Positions 1 through 5,900 of a stretch of 6,288 nt of DNA are shown in pieces. The translations under genes and the position numbers were made by a program. The notes below the pieces were generated by a model. The model ran no database searches. It was not told the origin of the DNA and saw only the letters and a list, made by a program, of their open reading frames with translations. Within the stretch, counting starts at the first letter, position 1, and each line of letters opens with the position of its first letter. This DNA is from Candidatus Avimonoglobus intestinipullorum. GTDB taxonomy: Bacteria; Bacillota; Clostridia; UBA1381. The stretch lies in contig DVND01000054.1 of NCBI GenBank assembly GCA_018714645.1, positions 1-6,288 on the forward strand. Direction: 5' to 3'.

Positions 1-162
1 ATTGATTCTATCAAATCAATGGCAGGATCAATTGATGAGAAACTCGTAATAACCGCATTGGAACGTATTTTGGAGGCAAAATCCATGCTGCGGAAAAATG
101 TAAAATTGCAAGCTTTATCCCACCACATGTCATTTTTAATAAAAAAGCAATTGCAATCCTGA
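1..162 (+). CDS. C-terminal fragment of a gene cut by the window edge; possibly DNA polymerase III delta-prime-like
   Basis: Frame 1 is open from the first base for 53 codons and stops at TGA 160-162. The peptide reads IDSIKSMAGSIDEKL through ALERILEAKSMLRKNV to a basic end, KKQLQS. It looks like an amphipathic helical bundle, not random translation. The pattern E-A-K-x-x-L-x-x-N-V-x-x-Q resembles the C-terminal collar helices of clamp-loader subunits (HolB/DnaX type), where a run of helices ends in a hydrophobic segment; that match is from memory and weak. No Shine-Dalgarno site precedes the internal ATG codons at 19, 85 and 127, so the start is probably outside the window. In such AT-rich DNA an open frame of this length has a modest chance of being accidental, so even its status as a gene is uncertain. 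It runs in the same direction as citrate synthase but ends 86 bases upstream of it, with a separate promoter between. Confidence 0.45.
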   Translation: MDSIKSMAGSIDEKLVITALERILEAKSMLRKNVKLQALSHHMSFLIKKQLQS

Positions 163-183
163 TAATTTTCTATATTTGGCCGC

Positions 184-212
184 TTGTTCGGAACTGAAAT
201 TTATGGTATAAT
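184..212 (+). promoter_or_regulatory. Extended -10 sigma-A-type promoter for the citrate synthase operon
   Basis: A perfect TATAAT lies at 207-212 and is preceded by TGG (204-206), giving the TGn extension that strengthens a -10 box. Seventeen bases upstream is TTGTTC (184-189), which keeps only the TTG of the -35 consensus; an extended -10 usually tolerates this. Transcription would start near 219, leaving a leader of about 30 bases before the TTG start at 249. The leader is too short for a riboswitch or attenuator, so any control would be at the promoter. I see no convincing operator palindrome around it. Confidence 0.75.
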
Positions 213-234
213 AATAGAATCACATACATAAAAA

Positions 235-251
235 GGGGGGCTTTTTCTTTG
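235..251 (+). promoter_or_regulatory. G-rich ribosome binding site and TTG start of citrate synthase
   Basis: AAAAGGGGGG (231-240) pairs with the 3' end of 16S rRNA through its AGG core and sits 8 bases before TTG at 249-251. The upstream sequence contains no in-frame ATG or GTG with a comparable site. The protein that follows begins MAESRNYSE, as expected for the soluble N-terminus of this enzyme group. The TTG start may lower initiation, with the strong site compensating. Confidence 0.75.
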
Positions 252-1610
252 GCAGAAAGCAGAAATTATTCGGAAATCACGGAAGAAATTTTGAATTATT
301 CGGCACTATGTGAGAAAAACGGGAAAATTGACCCGGAGCTATATACAAAATACGACGTCAAACGCGGCCTGCGCGACAAGAACGGCAAAGGCGTCCTGAC
401 GGGGCTGACGGAAATCGGCGAGGTAAAATCCTATACCATCGACGATGGCGAGATGATCCCCTGCGAGGGCAAGCTCTACTACCGCGGCATCGACATTGAG
501 GATATTATCAAAGGCTTTACATCGGAAGAGCGTTTTGGCTTTGAGGAGGTTACCTATTTATTATTGTTCGGCGAGCTCCCCACTGCCGCTCAGCTTTCGC
601 AGTTCAAATCCGTCCTGGCGGACTACCGCACCCTGCCCACCAGCTTTGTGCGCGACATCATTATGAAAGCGCCGTCCCAGGACATGATGAACACGCTGGC
701 GCGGAGCGTACTGACCATGTATGCTTACGACGAAAACCCGGAGGACACCAGCGTCCCCAACGTGCTGCGGCAATGCCTGCAGCTGATTTCCATTTTCCCG
801 CTGCTGTCGGTCTATGGATACCAGGCCTGCAACCACTATCTGAACGGGCACAGCCTGTTCATCCACACCCCTCCGCCGGAGCTGTCCACCGCAGAAACGA
901 TCCTTTACACCCTGCGCCCAAATCAAAAATATACGGCGCTGGAAGCAAAAATCCTGGACGTGGCGCTGGTTGTCCAGGCGGAGCACGGCGGCGGCAACAA
1001 CTCCACCTTTACGACCCACGTGGTCTCTTCCTCAGGCACCGATACCTATTCCACCATCGCCGCGTCCCTTGGCTCCCTGAAGGGGCCGCGCCACGGCGGG
1101 GCAAACCGGAAGGTTGTGCAGATGTTCCGGGATATGAAAGAAGCCGTCAAGGATTGGAGCGATGAGGATGAGATCCGGGCTTATTTGAATCAGATTTTAA
1201 ATAAGGAAGCGTTTGACCGCTCCGGCTTGATCTATGGGATGGGGCATGCGGTTTACACCCTTTCTGACCCCCGCACCCAGATTTTGAAGCAATTCATCCG
1301 CCCGCTGGCGGAGGAAAAAGGCATGCTGCAGGAATTGATCCTCCACGAAACCGTGGAACGGGTGGCGCCGGCGCTTTTGTCCAAAAAACGCCAGCGGGCC
1401 GTCAGCGCCAATGTGGATTTCTACAGCGGCTTCATCTACAGTATGCTGGGGCTTCCCCTGGAATTATACACGCCGATTTTCGCAATTGCGCGGATCGCGG
1501 GATGGAGCGCACACCGCCTGGAGGATATCATGAACGCGGGGAAAATCATCCGTCCCGCTTACAAAAATGTGGCAAAGCACACCCCCTATACCAATCTGAA
1601 TGACCGTTAA
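249..1610 (+). CDS. Citrate synthase (citrate/2-methylcitrate synthase family)
   Basis: This cytoplasmic enzyme condenses acetyl-CoA with oxaloacetate to give citrate, the entry to the TCA cycle; in anaerobes that cycle is usually incomplete and feeds 2-oxoglutarate and glutamate synthesis. All family signatures are present in order: AEHGGGN with H246, GPRHGGAN with H282, GMGHAVY with H333 followed by DPR (R342), NVDFYSG with D390, ARIAGWSAH with R415, and IIRPAY with R435. H282, H333 and D390 match the catalytic triad known from E. coli GltA (H264, H305, D362). At 453 residues it is longer than E. coli GltA (427) and matches the longer clostridial form. No signal peptide or membrane segment is seen. 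The start is TTG behind a strong ribosome binding site. A TIGR04076-family gene follows 16 bases after the stop and is probably cotranscribed. Family relatives can use propionyl-CoA, so methylcitrate synthase activity is not excluded by sequence; no prpB- or prpD-like neighbour is visible, which favours citrate synthase. Confidence 0.96.
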   Translation: MAESRNYSEITEEILNYSALCEKNGKIDPELYTKYDVKRGLRDKNGKGVLTGLTEIGEVKSYTIDDGEMIPCEGKLYYRGIDIEDIIKGFTSEERFGFEEVTYLLLFGELPTAAQLSQFKSVLADYRTLPTSFVRDIIMKAPSQDMMNTLARSVLTMYAYDENPEDTSVPNVLRQCLQLISIFPLLSVYGYQACNHYLNGHSLFIHTPPPELSTAETILYTLRPNQKYTALEAKILDVALVVQAEHGGGNNSTFTTHVVSSSGTDTYSTIAASLGSLKGPRHGGANRKVVQMFRDMKEAVKDWSDEDEIRAYLNQILNKEAFDRSGLIYGMGHAVYTLSDPRTQILKQFIRPLAEEKGMLQELILHETVERVAPALLSKKRQRAVSANVDFYSGFIYSMLGLPLELYTPIFAIARIAGWSAHRLEDIMNAGKIIRPAYKNVAKHTPYTNLNDR

Positions 1611-1613
1611 ATT

Positions 1614-1629
1614 GGAGGGCATTGCTATG
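1614..1629 (+). promoter_or_regulatory. Shine-Dalgarno site that fixes the ATG of the TIGR04076-family gene
   Basis: GGAGGG at 1614-1619 lies 7 bases before ATG 1627-1629. The same frame also has an ATG at 1600, inside the end of the citrate synthase gene, but that would add nine residues (MTVKLEGIA) translated from the Shine-Dalgarno region itself and has no site of its own. The ATG at 1627 is therefore the start. Confidence 0.85.
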
Positions 1630-1971
1630 AACCGTGTAAAAATAACAGTTTTAAAAACCACTCTTGACAAAGAGCTGGCAGCAGAATATGGCGCAGACGG
1701 GCTGACGGCCTGCCCCATGCTGCGGGAAGGCCAGACCTTCTACGCCGATTACGCCAAGCCCGAAGGCCTCTGCGACGAAGCCTGGAAAGCGATTTACCAG
1801 TATGTGTTTGCGCTGGCCCACGGCGCGGGAGAGGGCTTATTCTATTACGGCGACTGGATTAAACAGCCCGGCGTTGCAATATGCAGCTGCAACGACGGAC
1901 TCCGCCCTGTCATCTTCAAGCTGGAAGCGACGGGGGAACCGTCAGAAATTGACTATACCCCCATACGATAA
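1627..1971 (+). CDS. TIGR04076 family protein, function unknown
   Basis: This is a 114-residue soluble protein with no signal peptide or membrane segment. It begins MNRVKITVLK, followed by ACPML (C29), an EGQTF stretch, GLCDEAW (C49), and then the closing signature AICSCNDGLRPVIFKLE (C86, C88). These spaced cysteines and the C-terminal 'DGLRPVIFKLE' are hallmarks of the TIGR04076 family as I recall it: small proteins, common in Clostridia, with no assigned activity. The Cys-rich pattern could bind a metal or act in redox chemistry, but that is only a guess. It lies 16 bases after citrate synthase with its own good ribosome binding site, and no promoter or terminator separates them, so they should share a transcript. 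Its TAA stop forms the left end of the terminator palindrome. Family assignment is confident; nothing is claimed about function. Confidence 0.88.
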   Translation: MNRVKITVLKTTLDKELAAEYGADGLTACPMLREGQTFYADYAKPEGLCDEAWKAIYQYVFALAHGAGEGLFYYGDWIKQPGVAICSCNDGLRPVIFKLEATGEPSEIDYTPIR

Positions 1972-2010
1972 AAAAACACTGCATATCGTAGATATGCAGT
2001 GTTTTTTTAT
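1968..2010. terminator. Bidirectional intrinsic terminator, perfect 20-bp-arm palindrome
   Basis: The stem core CACTGCATATC (1977-1987) pairs exactly with GATATGCAGTG (1991-2001) across a three-base GTA loop. It is flanked by seven A (1970-1976) on the left and seven T (2002-2008) on the right. Read on the plus strand, this is a hairpin followed by a U-tract ending the citrate synthase/TIGR04076 transcript. Read on the minus strand, the same structure ends the glycoside hydrolase operon. Complementarity extends outward through 1968/2010. Both convergent genes end within it: TAA at 1969-1971 on plus, and TAA on minus at 2009-2007. Confidence 0.95.
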
Positions 2011-2897
2011 TGCGGCCATTCCCAATGGAACAAATCGTCGCTCCAGCAAATACCGATGCTCGCGTAGTTATCGAACATCGTCTGTTCATCCTCGGGGCCG
2101 GAGCCGTGAAAAAACATAATGTATTTCCCAATGCCTTCCACGCCGGTGCAATCGAGGACCATGCCTGCGGTGATCCTGCCCTTTGCCCATTCCCAGTCCT
2201 GCTGGCCCAGATACAGGATGGTTCCCGTATCCTTCCAGTGCAGCAGGTCGCCGGATTCCAGAATCCCAATGCCGTTCTCAGGGGAATGAAACATAAAATA
2301 ATTTTCGCCGCGACGGAGGATGCAAGGGTTTTCGCCAGCGTGGATATTGCCGCAAAACGCCCAGTTTTGCAAGTCCTCAGATACGGAATAGCTGATGCCG
2401 TTTTGTTTGTAAAAGCAGAACCAGCGTCCCGTCCCCGGTTCCTGCACCAGATAAGGGTCAATCATGCGCCCCATCTGTTCCTCAGGCACATCCCCCTTCA
2501 CCCGCAGCAGGGCGGGCGCGCTCCAATGCTCCAGGTCTGCGCTTTCCATGGTGTACAGCCTGCACCGTTCATTGCCGTACTTTTCGCCGTTTTCACGGCA
2601 ATAGGTCTGCAGGCACAGCACCCATTTCCCATCATGGAATACCACATTTCCGGGGCTTGAAAAGTTTTTACGCTGATCCCCTGGGGTAAGAAGCACAGGG
2701 GCCGACCAATGTACCAAATCGCGGCTTTTGCTCTCCGCGGTATACAGGTACACGCCCCCCGTATCAAAGGTTTTCACCAGCGTAAAAAACATGTAAAACA
2801 CGCCGCCGTTATATATCACCGCCGGATCCCTGTAGGCGGTTGTTGCATCGCCCTGAAACAGGATCGGGCTGGGAATGTTTTTTAATATCGGTTCCAT
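2007..2897 (-). CDS. Intracellular five-bladed beta-propeller glycoside hydrolase, GH43-like
   Basis: A 296-residue protein with no signal peptide, so it probably acts in the cytoplasm on imported oligosaccharides. The motif D-L-x-x-W recurs five times (D60-W64, D121-W125, D175-W179, D217-W221, D288-W292), once per blade of a five-bladed propeller, the fold shared by GH43, GH32, GH62, GH68, GH117 and GH130. Three acidic residues sit where GH43 enzymes place their catalytic set: D24 in YRDPAV (general base), D147 in MIDPYLV (pKa modulator) and E189 in GENPCILRRGENYFMF (general acid, resembling the GH43 'EGP' segment before an aromatic-rich strand). These roles are inferred from motif position. 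GH43 members are mostly arabinosidases, xylosidases or galactosidases; the substrate cannot be read here, and a GH32, GH117 or unclassified assignment remains possible. The ATG is supported by AAAGGA at 2905-2910 (minus strand), 7 bases away. It starts 18 bases after the large hydrolase ends, so the two are translated from one message, and its stop codon is built into the terminator. Confidence 0.82.
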   Translation of the reverse strand: MEPILKNIPSPILFQGDATTAYRDPAVIYNGGVFYMFFTLVKTFDTGGVYLYTAESKSRDLVHWSAPVLLTPGDQRKNFSSPGNVVFHDGKWVLCLQTYCRENGEKYGNERCRLYTMESADLEHWSAPALLRVKGDVPEEQMGRMIDPYLVQEPGTGRWFCFYKQNGISYSVSEDLQNWAFCGNIHAGENPCILRRGENYFMFHSPENGIGILESGDLLHWKDTGTILYLGQQDWEWAKGRITAGMVLDCTGVEGIGKYIMFFHGSGPEDEQTMFDNYASIGICWSDDLFHWEWPQ

Positions 2898-2904
2898 CCA
2901 ATCA

Positions 2905-2910
2905 TCCTTT
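2905..2910 (-). promoter_or_regulatory. Ribosome binding site of the GH43-like gene
   Basis: Read on the minus strand, the 18-base gap after the TGA of the upstream gene contains GGAAC and then AAAGGA, which lies 7 bases before the ATG at 2897. A second purine run, GAGGAA, overlaps the upstream stop codon. No promoter fits in so short a gap, so expression depends on the upstream message. Confidence 0.7.
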
Positions 2911-2915
2911 GTTCC

Positions 2916-5900
2916 TCAATTTATGACTTCCGCCGCCGTCAATGGCTTTTGCGCGCTGTCCCACAAAAACGCCTTTGCATAAGCGCCGCCGGCAGGTTCC
3001 ACAGCCACCTCCAGCGCCGCCTGCTCCCCAGACGCAAACTGGTATGTGTGCACATTGGCATTCACAAGGCGGCCGTCCGCATCATAAACCGCAATTGCGA
3101 GGAAGCAGATATTTGCTTCGTCCCTGGTGTTCTGCACCGTTGCCATGGCTTTCATAGTATCGCTGCCCCGCAGCGTGTAAATGCGGTTGCCGGCGCTGTC
3201 GCCGAAGGTAATATCCCCGCAGGCAAAGCCGCTTGGTTCGGCCCGGGCTGTGATGCGTTTATTGACAACGGTGCCGCTCTCATCCGTAACGCAGGCAAGG
3301 ATCGTGTATTTCCCCGCCGGCAAGGGCAGCTCGCACGAAAATACGTTCCCCTCCAGCGATGCGTCATACGTTTTGCCATCCACAACCACGCGCGCCGTAT
3401 CGCTCTGATACGGTACTTCCGCAGCGCTGAGCGTGCCGGTCAGCACACCGTCATTGTAAACAAGCGTCTCAAACGTTCCTGCGCATTTATTCCCTGAAAT
3501 GGTGTACAGCCCCATGTTCTCCAGCGTCAGCGTGTTTGCTCCCGCAGCCCGCGCATTCAGGCCGGCCTTCAGGCTTGCAATCGCGTCAATGTCCAGTTCC
3601 CCATTGGCGTCTGAACCGCCCTGCAGCACAAAGGCGTCCCAAGGGATCAAAAATTGCTGCCAGCCTTCCGCCAGCGTATAGCCTGTGGAAGTGTAATAGG
3701 AACTGCCGCTTTCCTCCGTCAGGAACATCCGGTACGTGGAACCAGCCGTTTGTGCATCACAATACACTCGGACCACGATCCCATCATAGGCGCTGTAATC
3801 CTGGGTTTCCCGGAACACAAGCGTCGGATACGCCCATCGGTCTGTGACGCTTTCCGGGAAATTGAAGCTGAGCGTGATGGAATCCGCACCGGCCGTAAAC
3901 TGCTGGCTGGTCCCCCCGGCCGCATTCCTCTGCCACAAATCGACCTCCGTATAATCCGCCATCACAGCGTCCGGCGTGCGCTCCGTCGTTTCATCGGAGG
4001 TGATATAGGCAACCGAATTGCTGATCCCTCCATATTGTGTTTCGCCGCCGATAACCACGGGGTATAACATTGAATTCGTCGGCGATCCATCGGAGGTAAT
4101 GGTAAAGGTCAGGGTTGTTTTTGAATTTGGCGCTAACGAAAGATTTTCCGTATCAGGCGTGATGCTCCAGCCTCCATAGGTTTTTGCCTTGATCTGCGCT
4201 GCAACCCGCACGTCATTAAAGTTGTAAACATCCACCGAAACCGTTGTTTCGGCCGTTTTATCCAGCTTGTACCCCCTGTTTTTCGCATCCTCACGCGCCG
4301 CGGCCGGGTATGTCTGGCTGATGACGATCCGGTCATTGATTTCCAGCGTATCTGCCCGATCCTGCTTTTCCACAGTGTTCCCCCGTTCAATCAACTGGCT
4401 GGGGAAACGCCCGCTGATGCGCACAAAAACAATATCCGGGCCGGCTTCCAGACGGAGCGTGCCCCCGTCCGTATCCAATGTGCTCCTGTTCCCCATGATG
4501 TTGGTCAGCTCTGCCGTGTCCGTATTTGTCAAAAGCTGTACTTCCGCCGCGGTTTCAGACCACAGCGCGGCAATGCTTTCGTCCCCGTCCACAAAGCTGT
4601 ATCCCTGCACACCGTCGGGCAAGCCCAAAATGCGCCCTTCATAAACGCCGTTTCCCAGCGCGTCCGTTACCGCCGCAGCCGCATTATACGAGGCATACGG
4701 TGTATTCTTGCTGCTGAAGGACCCCAGATTCCGGTTGCCTTCCTCATAATAAGGGAAAACAAACCAGTAATGCAGCTCCTCGCCGCTGGCAAGCCCTTCG
4801 ACCGCCGACGTCGCCAAATACCGCGCGCTTGTTTTCTGCTGCTGAAGCGTCAAATCCTGGCTCCCGTTTTCATAGGGGATAAACATCCCCGCCTCCGTGA
4901 CCCACACCGGCTTCTCCGTCAAGTCATACTCCTCCATCAGCTGTGTGTGTGCTTTATAATTGCCGGGATAGGAATTTACGTTAAGCCCCGCGCGCACCTC
5001 CCGATGGACATGGTAATTATAGATATCAAAATATTTGCCGGCATCGTTTTTCATCAACTGCTCCACATACGCCCCCGGCTCATATGCAATCCCTCCAAGG
5101 GCTACGTCCACATCCGCGCCGCTGTCCCGGTACCCGATGGACATCGCCTTCAAAAGGGACGCGTACTTATCCGCGGTCTCCGTGCCGGCGGTAAAGCCGA
5201 TATCCGGCTCATTCCATATCTCCCAGGCATTTATAATGCCTTCATAGTGCGCCGCAGCATCCTTGGCAAACTGGTACGCGGCAAACAGGTCGTCCGGGAG
5301 TACCTCCGTGTCCTGTTTTACAAATTCCGGCGCACTGTGGTACATATTGAGGATTTTAATGCCGTATTCCGCAAACGGCTCATAATACGCATCATGGCTA
5401 TCGTATGTATAGACGCCTTCTGCGGGGTTTGCATTGCCCCAGCGCATCCGCTCCCGGATTTGCCGGATACCCGCCAGGTATGCCGCCCGGGCATAGCCCG
5501 CCACATCCGCCTCGTCTACCAGAAATACTGACGCCATATCGGAGGCAAAGGGCGAATTATCGTTGTTCCGGCGGTTTTCGGGCGCCCGCACCACGGAAAA
5601 TTCCCGCACGTCCACGCCGTTTAAGTACAGCGCATAATGCCCGCTTTCCATCGTCCCCAGATCCAGCGTCCCGTCCGCACCGGTTTGGCCGGAAAGTACC
5701 GTCTCCCCAAAATAATCCTGCACCGTATAGGGGATTTCGCCATTCATATTCAGCGTAAACTGCACGGGCTCCGTATCGGTAAAAATCCCCATGGGCTGCG
5801 CCGGCGTTGTCTCCGGTATCGGCGTAAACACAAGCTGTTCTATAAAATAGTACACGCGTCCACCCTCTCTTCTGAGGGAGGTCGCATATACAGAAACGGT

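Noticed and set aside
1..36. Small inverted repeats ATTGATT/AATCAAT (1-20) and ATCAATTGAT (27-36), considered as an operator
   Set aside because: They are short, AT-rich, lie inside an open reading frame and are about 150 bases upstream of the promoter; chance is the simplest explanation.
162..184. A terminator or riboswitch between the upstream partial gene and the citrate synthase promoter
   Set aside because: I found no stem with a following T-run, and the leader after the predicted start of transcription is only about 30 bases, too short for a riboswitch.
561..1019. A 152-codon open frame on the minus strand inside citrate synthase
   Set aside because: The plus strand here is an unmistakable citrate synthase. 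The antisense translation (many Q, R, V, G) resembles no family and is a codon-bias shadow.
1600..1626. An earlier ATG for the TIGR04076 gene, overlapping the end of citrate synthase
   Set aside because: It would translate the Shine-Dalgarno site of the downstream ATG and add nine residues not typical of the family. The ATG at 1627 has GGAGGG at ideal distance.
1916..2660. Overlapping open frames on both strands across the GH43-like gene (1916-2461 minus, 2010-2660 plus)
   Set aside because: Both are out of frame with, or antisense to, the 296-residue propeller gene, which has five repeats, a catalytic-type triad and a good ribosome binding site. The minus-strand frame also runs straight through the terminator.
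2898..2915. A separate promoter for the GH43-like gene
   Set aside because: The 18-base gap only has room for the ribosome binding site, and I saw no convincing -10/-35 pair in the end of the upstream gene.
4770..5531. A 253-codon open frame on the plus strand, opposite the GH-A barrel region
   Set aside because: It lies wholly antisense to a catalytic domain with intact motifs. Its translation is rich in R, P, H and I/L without recognisable domain structure and has no ribosome binding site. Long antisense frames are expected where codons are G+C-rich at third positions.
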